The notes under the pieces were generated by a model. That model was not told the origin of the DNA. It saw only the letters and a program-made list of their open reading frames with translations, and ran no database searches. The translations under genes were made by a program, and so were the position numbers. Below are positions 10,919 through 24,376 of a stretch of DNA of 64,000 nucleotides, piece after piece; within the stretch, counting starts at the first letter, position 1; every line of letters starts with the position of its first letter. Source of the stretch: Rotaria sordida (Eukaryota > Rotifera > Eurotatoria > Philodinida > Philodinidae); contig CAJNOL010000505.1 of the NCBI GenBank assembly GCA_905250125.1, forward strand, positions 1 to 64,000, written 5' to 3'.

Positions 10919-13900
10919 ATGACTTATTTATCCTATTCATCTTTCTTTTTTTCATCAATATCTTATTATCGTTTCGTAACTATTCTATGTATTTTACTTT
11001 TAAATCCATTACCTTTTATTAATTGTATATCAATGAAGAAAAGCAATACTAATCTAAAATTACTACGTCAAATTAATTTTAATGATGATGATGATATAAT
11101 GTTGAATAAAAATATTTTTCTATCTAAGGAAAAATTTAATTTTCAAAGATTATTAGGTTTGATATATTTTTAATTATCAATGAATAAAGAAAAATAATCT
11201 CTCTTATATATAAATAGGTTGCAAATATGATTCAAATCTATGCAATCAAAACGAAGCTTGTTTTGACGGTAAGATTTTTCTTATATTCTATTAAATATTC
11301 CGAATATAAGAGAAAAATTAGACATAATATAAAGCTTTCATTTATGCACTAAAGTCATTACTAATATGTTCAATTCTTTTTCCTATTTTTTCGATTAATT
11401 TACCATTATCTCGTATATGTTCTCTTGCTTTAAAAATGATAGTGTTTACGTCTAATCTAGATTGATTTATAAAATTTTGTTTTGATGTTAAACTATGTAA
11501 AATTTTTATTCAAGATGAATATTTGCCTTTTTTTGTTGTACTACTCAAAGGTACTATATATAGTAAAAGAATTATTCAGCTATCAAATCAAGTATTGACA
11601 TATATATAATTTTATAAACATGTAACTATTTTTGATGTCGAACATTGATAAGTTGTTCTTGACAATTAAATTAATGCTCTTTTTTTTTTTTTTCTTCTAT
11701 AACTAAGACTTCTAAAAGTGTCCTTCATATAATTGAGATAGAATTTTGTAAGTTCGATAATGACTTTCTCTTTATTTTTTTTTCTTCTTTTATTCAAGAC
11801 TTTCTAATAGCGAAATTTATTATTATACCGACAAAAATTACTAGGTTTATTAGTTGTTCTAAAAGTCTACATAACAATCTTATTTATTTAAGTAGAATGT
11901 TATGTAGATATTGGTTTGTAATAATGAATATTTTTTTTTTTTGTTTTTGAAGGATATTTACTTTTAAATAAACAACTTATTAAAAAAAAATGGTTAATTG
12001 ATTCTAACACATTCGTTTCTTTAAAGTTTGACTGCTGTTATATCATTCAATATATTAAAAACAAAAAAAAAAAGAAAAGAACAGAACTTATTTTTTAATA
12101 ATTTAAATGACTTTTTCTATTTTTATACAAAATTAGATTGATTTTTTTTTTTTTTTTTTTTTTGTCTTTTCAATCTAGATGAACTTTTTGGACAATGTTG
12201 GGATGGTAAAGGATCATTACGAAAAATATTTACATTAAAAAATAGTGTTGATAGAATTACAAATAATCAATTAATTGCATTAGATTATACAATAAAGTTT
12301 TTAAAACGTTATCATCTTAATTGGAAAGATTATATGACACAATGTATTCTAATGCATATATTAAATGATTATTATCAATTAAATTTATATCAATTAGAAT
12401 TATTCTATATTGATTGTTTAAATAAAGATGAATTATTAAATCAATTTGTAACAATAGAAAAAGAAAATAATAATAATATTAATCGTCGGTATATTAAACA
12501 AAAACATAGTAAAAGATATTTGTTTGTTTTTTTGTTTTTGAATATTTTTTTTTTTTTTTTTTGTAGAACTTTATCATAAAGATCCATATGCATCACTTAT
12601 CAATTCTAAAAATTTATTTTATAATTTTGATAATTCATTATTTATGAAATTGAATGAATTATCTCGTTTAAAAACAATACCTGAAAAACAATTTTTTATT
12701 AATAATGATGATGATATTGTAGTAAAAGAAAAACCAATAAAATTAATTACACAAGAATCTAAAATGAGTAATTGATTTTATTTAAACAAAAAAAAAAAAA
12801 TCGAATAATTTTATTTTATTGTTTATGATTTATTTTAAGATGAACCAACAAAAATATTAATGCATATGAAAGAAAATTATCCTGATTTAATAGAAACATT
12901 AAAAATTAGTACTAATAAACAATTAAAACCAATATTAAATTCAAAAACAATTCGTATGAATTTTTTTTTTCTTTTATTGTTGAGATTAATATTTCTATTT
13001 CTTATCATTGTAGAAATTAATAATAAGAATCAAAAATTTAATAGTACCGATGCAGAACGTTATTTTACCGTTGAAACAGCCCGCGGTTATATTATTATCA
13101 ATCGAGAGTATGAATATCTATATCTATTTTCTTTTCTTTTTTTGTACTATTTATATTTGTTTATCTAGTTTTAAAAACCAAATGGAAGGAGCTCAATTAT
13201 TGGCACTTATTGCAGACATTAATCGTTGGCCTGCAGCAATATTTACTGAACTTAAGTATGATAATAATAAAAAAAAAAAACCTATTTTAAAAATTTTTAA
13301 TTATGTTTCTTTTCGAATGAAGTGTTGATCGACATTTATTAACATTTCATGTTTTGGATAATGCTTATCAAATAAATGCAAGCAATGTTGCTAGTTCAGC
13401 TTGTAAGTTATTTTGAAGACAGAGAGAGAGAGAGAAATGTATTTTCGATGTCAATTGTTTTATAACTGAAAGCTTATATAATAAATTAATGAGAAGAAAT
13501 AGTAATCAATTTAAATCTTTCGAAATAATGAATAATCGGAAAGTTTTTTTGATCAAGATTTTTGTTTATTTTTTTGACCCGGTAGAAAATGTCAAAAGCT
13601 ATGAGTTAGGGGTTTGGTCTTTTCGAATATGGACTTAGAAATATTGTGTCTATTGTTTTTTGGGACTTTTTGAAAGATCTGAAAAATTATTTTTGATGAT
13701 GAGCCAACAGATTTTTCGTTTATTCTATAAGTCTCTTTTCGAACATACTAAAAATTGTTGGAGTCAGTCGTTTTGTACAGTGGATACTTTTCTACAAAAT
13801 TTGATATTGAATTAAGCTGTAGCTTTCGACTTGCAATAATAAAAACGCAAAATTTTTCGTTTCTAATTAATTTGTTGAGCTTTGCAAAGACTATTTCATT

Positions 13901-16900
13901 ATGCGAACAAAATTTCTAAGTCCATATTCGCAAAGAGTATCCTAACTCATAACTTTTTTATACTTTCTAGTGAGTCAAAAGTGAGCAAATGTTATGATCG
14001 AAAAAATTTTCGATTACATGTTAATTCTCGAAAGTTTTTCAACGAAAAATACTCATCATGAGATTGTTCTCATGAACTTTACTTACGAGGGAACGCTTCC
14101 AAGGGATTAAAAGCTTTTGAAGTGATATTTTGTTCATAGATCGAACCTGGTGAGACTAGAAAAAAATCCAATAGAATAAGTCCCCATAGATCTTTCTTCT
14201 GGAGCTATGACCGATTTACTGGATTTTGGCCTGATGGCAAGGTGTTTAGAAAAAATTCGAATGACGAAATTTCGACCTGAAGTTTTGCTCATAGTAGGTC
14301 CCATGGCCTTCAATATGCGTTAAAAGTTTCAACGAAAACGGATCTTTCTTTCTCGAAATAACGAATGTATAAGAAAAATCGTTTTTTTTTTTGAGTTTTC
14401 AGTGAAATATGGACACTTCTTTCCAATTCATTATCTCAAGAAAGAAGGATTCATTTTCGTTGAAACTTCTAGCACATACTGAAGACCATGGAATCTATAT
14501 ATCGGCGAAAATTCAGGTCGATATTTCACCATTCGATTTTTTTCTAAATATCGTGTCATAGGCCGAAAGCCCAGTAAATCGGTTATAACTTCGAAAGAAA
14601 GGCCTATTAGGCTTTTTCTAATCTTACCAGGTCCTACCTATGGACAAAACATTACTTCAAAAGCGTTTAATCACTTGGTGAGGTTCACTTGTGAGACTAG
14701 AAGAATTCTTTTTTGTGCGCTGCTCTTTTTTTGAGTTATAGACGTATCAATTCCGGAAGCTTCAATTCAAAAGTAACATATCTGTAGTATTGAGAACCCA
14801 AAGATTCATGCCAATTTTTCATACCACCAATGATCAAATTTGAATGCTCAATCCGATGATTTCATTTGATTTGTTTGATAAATTAAAAAATGGTTATGGA
14901 ATTGGTGCATCCCTAAAAAATACCGTAAAAACTCAGTATCTTTACAATAATAAGCTAGAGATTCGAACTCTTATCAAGATATTCATAGCTTATTCTAATT
15001 TCCATGATGTACACAGTCCTAATTAATCAGTTGGGGATCTTTCCTCATTAGCAATAAACACTTTTCTCACTCTGATTTATCTACAAATTCTTTTAATACT
15101 GTCCAATTGAGTTAAGAATTTTATCATTCAAATATTTATTCTTATTTTTGAATAATCATGATCAAGTTCGATAAAATTATATAAAAGAAACGACTTCCTT
15201 GATATGTTTCAATTCGATTATTTGGATTTTCATTAAGCACAAGAAATGAATAGAAAAACAAAAATTTTCTCCGCTTTCAACAATCCTAACAATGTATCAA
15301 GATATTTTATTTTATTTATGTTAGCAACTCCGTAAAATACTCGTAATTGGTATTCTTCTTTTTTTTTTTTTCTTCAAGCGGATATGAAGTCAGAATTGTC
15401 TTTTCCTGTTGGTAAAATAGTGTTTCAGTTAGAAATATAACTGAAACAATGTTTTCCTTTTTTCTTAGACGTGTTATAATAACTTCTTTTTTTTTTCAAA
15501 GAATAAAATTCTATATAACAAAAACTTAAGAAGCAAAAAAAACAAAGTTTGATATCTTCAAAAAATTCATTTTTTAATCAGTCAACTATTATCATTTCCT
15601 TTTTATTGATCTATTCATTTCCTTTTTTGACATTGTTCTATCTGCAATATGATTAATTATTTGAAAAAATTATTCACTCAATTTCATCTTTTATATACAT
15701 ATATATATATATGGTTTTTGTCTTCTTTTTTTCTTCATCTTTATTTTTTGATGGACAGATAGCACATCTTTTGTCTGTTTCTTTGACAGATTGCACACTT
15801 ACATCAATTCTCAAGAGATAATTGTAAACTATAATATGACAATAACCAGAATAATCATATATATTATTCTAATAATTCGAATAGTTTAATATATATTTAT
15901 ATATCTTTATTTTAGTAAATAATCAGAAAACTATTGAAAATCAATTGGGTATACGTATTATCGATTCTGGTATTGGTAATCCTAATCAAGTAAGAGATAA
16001 ATATATATATATATATATATATAGGAAAATAAAATATCAGAAATATTGAGCAGTATGTTAGTAGTGGCTAGTGATTGCAATTAAAAGATGCCTTGAGGGT
16101 TAACGTTGATACTTGACTCTTTTTTTTTTTGCTCTTGTCGAGCGAGATGCATCATGTATGTTGTGTATATACTATCAGACAGAATACAATGACAGTATGA
16201 ACCTCTCAGACATACGCAGCGGGATGATCTATAAATGATGAATGATGTTGAACAATACTATATAACATTGAACAGTAAAAAAAAAAAAAGAAAAGAAAGC
16301 TTTGTTATATCTTCTTCCCTATTGTTTAAAGAAGGGAAGAAAAAAAGAAAAGAATTGCTTCTCATTTTTTTTCTCTTCATACAAAAAAAAAAAAAAAGGA
16401 AAAATATATAGATGAGATAGAGATGCATTTCTTTTTCTTTTATTATGCATAGAGTAGATTAATTACAAACAGAATATGTTAAACAGTATACTTCCAGTTT
16501 CTGTCGCATCATCATTTCGGTAAGTTAAATAGAATTTTTTTTTTTTCATTGACAAAGTGATTCTGTACATATCAAACATATAGAAATAGATAAAACGAAG
16601 AATTCTAACAATATTATTGATTACATTGTTATTCATTTCAGATACACAAATGCTTTTATTCTTTCTCTCTCGTTTTGGTTTTTTGCTCTATAAAAGTCAA
16701 CAAATAGATGGAATGAACAGTAGAAAATTCTATTGAATATTCTTTTTATTTATATGCATATGTCTGTCGGTATGACTCGTCTATGGATAGTTTGAGCAAA
16801 TCAAGCACGCTAACAAAGATTGAATGTCTATTAGATTCACACGCAAATGCATGCATAATTGATAATTCAATGCAACTACTATTTCATAGTCTAAGTTTTT

Positions 16901-19879
16901 TTTTTTTTTTTTTTGGTTGTTAGTAACCAACTTATTAACGCTACAGTTGAAAATAAGAGAGAGAGAGAGAGAAAGCTCTTCAGTTTTTTTTTTACTTAAA
17001 ACGTTTATATAATTATGTCACACCTTTTGTGTTAAGATCGTAAGTGGAAAAATAAAAAGACGTTCAATATAATAGGATTTCTCCAATGAAATAAAAGATA
17101 GAAATGTTAATATACATAAATAAAGGCAAAAAAGAAGAAGAAGAGAAATTTTCTTTTTTTTTTTTTTTTTACTCTTTTAAAAGGGTACTAAATTATCAGC
17201 TGAACGACAAAATGGTTCATATTTGGCAATTATTACATTGGTTACTTGTGTTTGGATTCTCTTTATTATGGGTTCATTTGCTGTACTTTATTTTATTAAA
17301 CGTAATGATCGTATTCGAAATAAAATTGCTGAAATAACACATATTAAAGGTTTATCAACAAATTATTATCAAGTAAAAAAAAAAAGTTTTTAATAAAAAT
17401 ATGAGAAATAAAAAAAACAAAAACATTATGTTTTTTGTTTCAAAAGGATTTATGTCGACAACGTATGAAAGCACAACCAACACGTCGTACATCATCAGAA
17501 ATTCATCCAACTCATCAATTCAATAATCGTGTTAAACGTACTAGTGAAGATTCATCATCACGAAGTTCAATATCATCATATACTGATGAACCTATAACAT
17601 CTGTTAATATGGATATAATGACAGGACATTTGATTCTAGTTTGTAGATTTTTATATTTTTTGTATTTATTTGATTAATTTATTTTTAGTCTTATATGGAA
17701 GATCATCTACGTAATCGACATCGTTTAGAATCTGAATGGGAATCATTTTCTACCGATAAAATAAATGAAGAACAAGCATCATGTTCTGTTGCACTTTTAG
17801 AAATTAATGAAAAAAAGAATCGCTATATGGATTGTATACCATGTAAGTTAAATGATCTTAATTGTGACCTTTTCATTAAAGTAATGATTGATATATATGA
17901 TTGTACATCAGTTGACATTTATTTCCTCTTACTTTCACTTGTCGTCTACTTTTCTTTTCTTTTTTTGTATTATATGTATGTGTTTTATCCGTACCGCTGC
18001 CATCGGGTCACATATGTTAAATATAACTATCCAAAAATGTCTCTATCATGTTTATATATAGATGTACGTAGAGGCACTTATATAAAAGAAAGAATAAGAA
18101 AAGAAAAGAAAGGTAAATGTTAGTTCCGCTTGTCTTTCTTTTTCTTAGTATCATTAATTAGAGCTGATAATCGAAATTCGAGTAGGATAACTCCTTTTAG
18201 TTTCCTTTTTCCATGCATGCATAAGAAGATTTGTTGTGTGCATGTGCTTCAATACTATCTCAGAATTCAAATTGAAATATCATCATCAAGAAAAGCATCT
18301 TACATCGGTTTTTTTTCCCTCCTCTTTTTATTTTACAGATGATCATACACGTATTCGACTTGCAAACTATGACGATAGTGATTATATAAATGCAAGTAAA
18401 ATTGTAAGTTTTTAATAATCATATCAAAGTTTAATACAAAAAAAAACAATATATTTCTATTTTATTTTATTAGACTGATTCGGCTCCAAAATGCAAATAC
18501 ATTGCAACACAAGGTCCAATGCCAAATACAACAAATGCATTTTGGCAAATGGTTTGGGAACAAGGATCATGTGTTATTGTAGCATTGACTCGACCTAGTA
18601 TAATGAATATTTGTTTTTCAATATGAAAATTTCTAATTATATGTTTGTTCTTTTCTTTTTTTTTTAGTTGAAAATGGTATTACAATGTGTCATCATTATT
18701 GGCCAGTTGAAGGTTCTGAACAATATAATGATTTTGAAGTATAAGAATTAATTAAAAAAAAAAAGAAATTTAATTTTATATATATATATTCAAAGGTTAA
18801 TCTTGTTTCGGAACATATTTGGTCGGATGATTATGTTGTTCGAAGTTTTTATTTAAAAAATATTCAAACAATGGAAACACGTACTGTAACACAATTTCAT
18901 TTTTTAAAATGGGATGAATTGTGTAATCCACCATCGGCTAAAGCTTTACTTGACTTTCGACGGTATGTATGATTAAACAAGAAAAAAAAATATATATATA
19001 TTTAAAAAGAATTAACAACTAATTGTACTATGCTTATTCATTTGTTTAAAATTAATCAGAGATAAAAGAAAGAATAATTAATTACTTGAGATACAATTAC
19101 AAAATGAGTATGCATGCACGTGATTAAGTTCCATTTGCAGGTCTTTATAAGAAAAAAAAAAAAAAAGAAAGATAGATGGAAACAAATGATGAAGAAAAGA
19201 AAACTACTTTTTTCTTGTTGTCTAAAAAGATTATAACAGAAAAAGAAAGATGAATGTTATTTTCACGTCTTTCTTTAATTAATAGACATTTATATGTACT
19301 ATGTAAAAAAAAAAAAGAAATTGTATTTCTCTTTAGGCAGCTTTTGAAAATTATGCAATTTGAAGATTGATAATTGCATAGTGACAAAAGCGACCTAATG
19401 AGAATTTTATCTATTGATATAATTCTATATTCCTACAAAAAAGAAAAGCTTTTTTTTTTCTACTCTTTCCTTTTATATATTTATAGAAAAGTAAATAAAT
19501 GTTTTCGTGGTCCATCATCACCACTTATCGTTCATTGCAAGTATGTATTTATTTTATTGATAAAAAGAGTTCTTCATTTATTTATTATAAAAGTGATGGT
19601 GTTGGACGTACTGGTACATATATATTACTTGATATTGTCTTAAATCGTATTTATAAAGGAACACGAGAAATAAATATTGCTGCTACACTTGAACATATTC
19701 GTGATCAACGACCTAAAATGGTTAAAACAAAAGTATGAAGAAACAACATTTTTTTTTCTAAAGAAAATAAAAACAAAATCAAATTTTTTTCTTTGTATTT
19801 TATTTAGAATCAATTGGAATTTGTCTTCGTTGCTGTTGCTGAAGAAGTAACCGAATTATTAAAATCATTATCCCAATAA
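10919..19879 (+). CDS. PTPRN: Receptor-type PTP-like N (IA-2/phogrin) homologue
   Basis: 19 exons join in phase to about 831 residues: 10919-11156, 11218-11268, 12179-12508, 12567-12767, 12840-12953, 13014-13107, 13169-13255, 13323-13402, 15916-15989, 17184-17372, 17447-17638, 17689-17842, 18339-18403, 18474-18597, 18668-18738, 18796-18962, 19487-19540, 19594-19732, 19808-19879. In order: a signal peptide; the Cys-rich RESP18-like motif (CKYDSNLC...[12 protein letters not shown]); a lumenal region; a membrane segment ([20 protein letters not shown]) in the exon at 17184; then one PTP domain. The PTP signature reads HCNDGVGRTG, with Asp where active PTPs have Ala. The WPD loop is replaced by KWDE, the hallmarks of the inactive IA-2 family. 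The C-terminus [15 protein letters not shown] also matches IA-2. The family resides in dense-core secretory vesicles of neuroendocrine cells. Introns 2, 8 and 9 are long, and intron 8 carries three foldback elements. Confidence 0.93.
13573..13980. mobile_element. TIR element in PTPRN intron 8
   Basis: About 408 bp. The left end reads TTTGACCCGGTAGAAAATGT and the right end, reversed, reads TTTTGACTCACTAGAAAGTA. Further in, both arms share GCTATGAGTTAGG-like sequence and CGAATATGGACTTAGAAAT. It is non-autonomous and intronic. A half-copy resembling its TATGAGTTAGTAT part is seen near 21320. Confidence 0.65.
14082..14695. mobile_element. Foldback element, shared-end family (copy B), PTPRN intron 8
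   Basis: About 614 bp palindrome. The left arm has CTTACGAGGGAAC, then TTAAAAGCTTTTGAAGTGAT. The right arm reversed has CTCACAAGTGAAC, then TTAAACGCTTTTGAAGTAAT. The arms meet near 14390-14400 around a T run. Long internal matches (ATCCTTCTTTCTTGAG-type) show it is one folded unit of about 300 bp per arm. No coding is visible. Confidence 0.75.
14740..15045. mobile_element. Truncated copy of shared-end element, PTPRN intron 8
   Basis: This region matches the right half of the element at 40246-40734. Shared features are AATTCAAAAGTAA, GAACTCTTRTCAAGATATTC, ATAGCTT, and the terminal block with AATCAGTTGGGG followed by CTTTCCTCATTAGC. The left end is missing or displaced by copy B, which abuts it. 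Confidence 0.65.
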
Positions 19880-20309
19880 GATTTAAAAAAACAAAAAAGT
19901 TCATTCATGTCAATAATAAGATTCTGATTTTTTTCTCTTTATTTTTTGTCAAATGAAAAAAAAAAAAGAACATTTATCAATGATGAATAAATTGAATACA
20001 TAAGATTATATGAAGAGTTTTTACAAGGAATATTGCACGAACAAATTTAATAAAAATCAATTCAAATGTATCAAAAATTTGTTATATAGACATATACCGA
20101 ACTCATATGTTCGAGTTCAGTCTTGACTGCGATCATTTTCAGTCAATTAATCTAAGAAAGTAGAAAGGAGTTTGGCTATGGTAGATCTGCACATAGTGGA
20201 ATAAATGATTCAAATATTGAAGGTCTCCAGACATACTAAAGAATGTCAACAATGTGTAGAAATAATTGAAAGCGAACGTTAGAGTGCTTCTATGTTTGTT
20301 CATATACCT
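19880..20309. other. Intergenic after PTPRN
   Basis: AT-rich 3' flank with A and T runs. Nothing beyond probable 3' UTR of the PTPRN gene is seen. Confidence 0.4.
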
Positions 20310-20917
20310 TAAGAAATGCTTAGGCAATTGCCCAAATATCCGATACTTTGTGATATTTTGCTTATAAGAAAGATTTCGTGAAACTAGAAAAAGCCTAGAA
20401 GAATTTCTCTCTAGAGGCTTTCTTGATGAAGTTATGACTGTTTAATTGGATTTTTGGCTTATGGGAAAGTATTTATAGAAAAATCAAAAAGTAGGTATTT
20501 CCATCTGAATTTTTGTAAATTAATGGGTCTCTTGATCCTGAATATCTCAATCAAAATGAATAACTCCTTTACGAAATATTGAATATTCAAAAAAAAAAAA
20601 AAGTCATAAAGCCAACTTTTCTTTTAGTATTCAATGTATTGAGAAGAAACTATCTGCTTTGGTTAAAATTTTCGTGATATTCTTAAGGATCAAGATACCT
20701 ATTTATGGACAAAAACTCAGATGAAAATTCCTTTCTTTTTTGATTTTTCTAGGAGTACCTTGATGTTAGCCGAAAATCTGATAACACAGTCATAACTCTA
20801 TAGGGAACGCCTGTAGAGAGAAACCTTTTCAGGTTTTTATTAGTCACACTGAGTCCTACTTATGAGCAAAATATCACTTTGATCGGCGATTAACAATTCG
20901 ATATATTTCCTTGTGAG
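20310..20917. mobile_element. Foldback element, shared-end family (copy C)
   Basis: About 600 bp palindrome of the same family as 4516 and 14082. The left arm carries TTTGTGATATTTTGCTTATA. The right arm carries GAGCAAAATATCACTTTGAT and ends TTTCCTTGTGAG. The centre is an A run at about 20590-20603. The arms are diverged by small indels, so it looks older than the 7719 element. The left limit is approximate. Confidence 0.7.
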
Positions 20918-21042
20918 CCTTTGATGAATCTAGTAAGCCGTTGACGTTATCTCTTAGCTTCATAGACATCTACCTGTAATCCAATAAGTAACAATCTAAG
21001 AAAATTCAAGGAATTTATGCAACTCAAGTTACTGATGAGTAC

Positions 21043-22298
21043 CAGGGCTTCGCGTGGAATAGGATAGGACAAAAAGAATTGTCCTATAGGGTGAGCTACC
21101 ACAAGCCGTCCCATGTGGAATGGGACGCAAAATTTTCTCAACATATCCATTATTTTCATTGATGATAGGTGAACGAAAAGTTTTGAGACACAATGTCCCT
21201 TCATTTTTCGATTGATTAAAACGGTAAGCAGAAATTTTTAAATCTTGAGTTAACATCAGAATTATGTGTTCTTTCGCAATCTAAGTTCAGAATTTTTGTG
21301 TGACTTATAAGATAATAGTTATGAGTTAGTATTTGAAAGATCTGAAAATAAAGTTTGGATCAGTTTTAGTGAACAAAAACCATCTAGGATGGAATTAAAA
21401 TTTACTTCAAACAACATCAAACAGAAGAAGAAATATTTCTCTACAGAATGATATCCTAGTTGTTAGTTTTCCGTAACACATCTATAAACAATGAGAGTTT
21501 TGAACAGAGTCACACGACATTTCAACAATTCTGTGATTCCCAGAGTTACAAAATGAACTCGGTCATTTCTGGAGAATTGCTGCGAGATCCTCTATTCTTA
21601 GCACAGTAGTGTCCTTCATATTGTACAAAAAATTGCTGATTAAACATATACTGTAGGGAACATCATTGCTGACAAGGATATCTACTATTTAAATGCTAAT
21701 CCAGAAAATCTTCAAAACTTGATGCAATCAAACAAAAGGAAGTGGAACTAAGTCAAATGGGCGTCTTTACGACAGATTTTGTCTCCAAACTTTCAGCCTT
21801 CTCACTACCTACTCATTTCATTTTGTATTTCACAATTTTATCATAACTTAAATTCACATTTCTGCAAGAAAGACGTCTATTTCGAAAAAAATTGTATTGT
21901 CTTTACAAAAAAAAGAGATTGTTGTAAAAGACGTTTGTTTCATGAGATAGAGTCCTTTGAAAGCCTTACATGGGATGATTCTGAAAAATTTCCGCCTCAT
22001 CCCATCCCATGAAACGTTTTTCAAAAGAATTGAATCTCATGGGACCGATGGAATCGTTGTAATGACAAACTGGATTGAATAGTTTACCACCATCTACGAT
22101 AATGGTGTTTATTTAACTACATACAACACACATTTATGTAGGAGAGAGAGAGAGAGACGAGCACAAGGAAGAACAATAGAAAGAGATGAACACAGGAAAG
22201 AACAATAGAGTTAAGATAAGAAGGAAAGAGGAAAGAGAAGTCAACAGGAGGTGTTATTAATATCGGCACAATCATTCCATCCTACGTGCGAAGCCCTG
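21043..22298. mobile_element. hAT-like non-autonomous element
   Basis: About 1256 bp. The left end is CAGGGCTTCGCGTGGAATAG and the right end reversed is CAGGGCTTCGCACGTAGGAT. The flanking octamers ATGAGTAC (left) and ATGGGCAC (right) match at 6 of 8 positions, consistent with an aged hAT target duplication. The interior has GGGATGAG/CCCATCCCATG motifs near both ends and a purine-only stretch (about 22140-22260). The reading frames at 20947-21256 and 21779-22012 fall in or beside it and show no recognisable protein. Confidence 0.65.
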
Positions 22299-22901
22299 AT
22301 GGGCACAGCATGAACTTACTGCATAGCTCACTAATCCGATGCGGATAGCGTAATTTCGATAGAATAATGTATAGCGAACTTATTTTAGAATAAATAAAGT
22401 AAAATTCTATTTTTAACATGATATACTTTGAAAATTATTGATGATTATACTTCGTGCACTTACACTTAATTTAATAACATACAATGTTATTATCCAGTGA
22501 CATCTATGTCAGAACACAACAAATATTGAAAAGACCTATTTTACTATATTTCGGCTTTATCCTCTATTCAAATTTTGAAAACGTGAAGCTACAGGCTTTG
22601 CCATCGAACGGTTAAATGACCACATTGCTCAATTGAATGCTCGTTCAACCGATTCAATCAATCAGTCAAAGAGTGAAGATAAGATATGATAGATAGAAAT
22701 CAAAAATGGCGTCGCCACATTCGAGAATGTTTTTGTTTTCAAGTACAATAATTCAAAAACTTGATTAGTTTAACATAAATTAAATAATTTACTAAAATTT
22801 TATAATTAATTAAATTAAATTAAATTTTTAATTTCTAATTAACATATCAATTTTTTCATTGCTTCAGTTTATTAACAAATGAAAATACAAAAACTACCTA
22901 A
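22299..22901. other. Intergenic, upstream of CREB homologue
   Basis: AT-rich sequence with no gene seen. The last part is probably promoter for the CREB gene. Confidence 0.4.
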
Positions 22902-22909
22902 TGACGTCA
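22902..22909 (+). promoter_or_regulatory. Perfect cAMP response element (CRE)
   Basis: TGACGTCA, the full palindromic CRE bound by CREB/CREM/ATF dimers, lies 200 bp before the start codon of the CREB-type gene in otherwise AT-rich DNA. Vertebrate CREM (ICER promoter) and CREB promoters are known to be autoregulated through CREs, so autoregulation is a reasonable inference. Confidence 0.6.
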
Positions 22910-23109
22910 TATGAATGTAAAACTGTCAGAAAAAAAAAGATTGTTTGTTAAATAATCATAAAACTTTCATATTTTCTAAATCTAAGAAATATTTTATTGT
23001 AGAATTAACAAAATTAACTTATTTTTATTTTACAACTTTTTTTTTGTTTTTCATAAAATTTAATATTCTATTTCAAGCATGTTTACCATTTTGAACATAT
23101 TTTATTTTA

Positions 23110-24344
23110 ATGGAAAACAAAAATCATATACATATGTCAAATGTTTCATCATTAATTAATAATTCAAATATTGAAACAAATATATCTCCAATATCATTTG
23201 TCATATCAACTTCTATAAATCCTTCAACATTATCATTAGATCATACAAAATCAAATAAAATCTATTCAGAAAATCTTGTTATTACTCAACCAACAATCAA
23301 GTATAGAAAACAAAAAAGAAAGGGGGAAAGAAACCAAACACTTATTATTTTGTTTTTATTTATTATTTAGTAAATTATTAAGTGAAACAATAAAACAAGA
23401 AGAATTTGAAAATAAATCTCTTGAAGAAGTATATTCAATAGGAAATCTATCAAAAACAAATATCATTCAATTATTATCACCACCAACAACCGGTTATTTA
23501 ATTGTTCTCTTTTTTTTGTAAAATCAAAAATCAATCATCATATGTTTTTAATTTCTTTTTAATAGTTACAACTATTCATCTTCAATCACGTGAAACTTTA
23601 AATACTATATCAACTATTCCAATGACAAATACTAGTGGTCATCTTATGTCAACATTAAATCCAGCTCATTTATCTGACAATGTTGGATCATATTTTGTTT
23701 CAGGTATAGAAATATTTCTTTTTCTTAATTACAAAAAGATTTAGTTTTGTTTTTTTTTTGCTCAAATAAAGAAAATATTGAAAAAAGTATCATATACTCG
23801 GTTAATATTATTGCATAAGAAATATTTTTCTGTCAATAACATGTGAAATCTAGAATATTTTAGATTTCTATTTTGAACTTAACAAAAAACAAAAAATTCA
23901 ACAATAAATATCTGAGAATGAATGAAAATTAAACTATGGAATTTTTTGTTGGTTTTATTTTTAATTTCGTCTATATCGTAGAACTTCAACTGGTGTCACT
24001 TTTCAACTTCTTCATTCAAACTCAAATCTAATAGATGTATAATTTCAAGCTCTATCAATTTATAAAGATTTTCAGCAGTATAGTTTAGAAAATGCTTTTT
24101 TTTTAGTAAAACTTAATTTAAACAAGTCATAGCCTAAATGATTGATTTTTCTGAATGCTCTATTAGAATATTGAGATTTAGTACTGTGATTATGTATTTT
24201 TCAATGATAAGTTTCTACTTTTCTTTTTGTTTAATTTTAGGTTTAAATGATCTAGGATCAAATTATAAATTAAATCCATCATCAAATACTGATTTACCAT
24301 CTCCATCATCTTCATCTAATTCTTCAAATCCTCCATCATCAAGT

Positions 24345-24376
<32 letters not shown>

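Noticed and set aside
16000-16022. (AT)n, (GA)n and poly-A/T microsatellites across the window
   Set aside because: Simple repeats common in AT-rich introns; no further meaning apparent.
17884-18340. Long open frames in PTPRN introns
   Set aside because: They run through introns between well-supported PTP exons and encode Phe/Leu-rich low-complexity sequence.
20947-21256. Two overlapping minus-strand frames
   Set aside because: They overlap the inverted-repeat end of the 21043-22298 element and look like chance frames in GC-richer repeat sequence.
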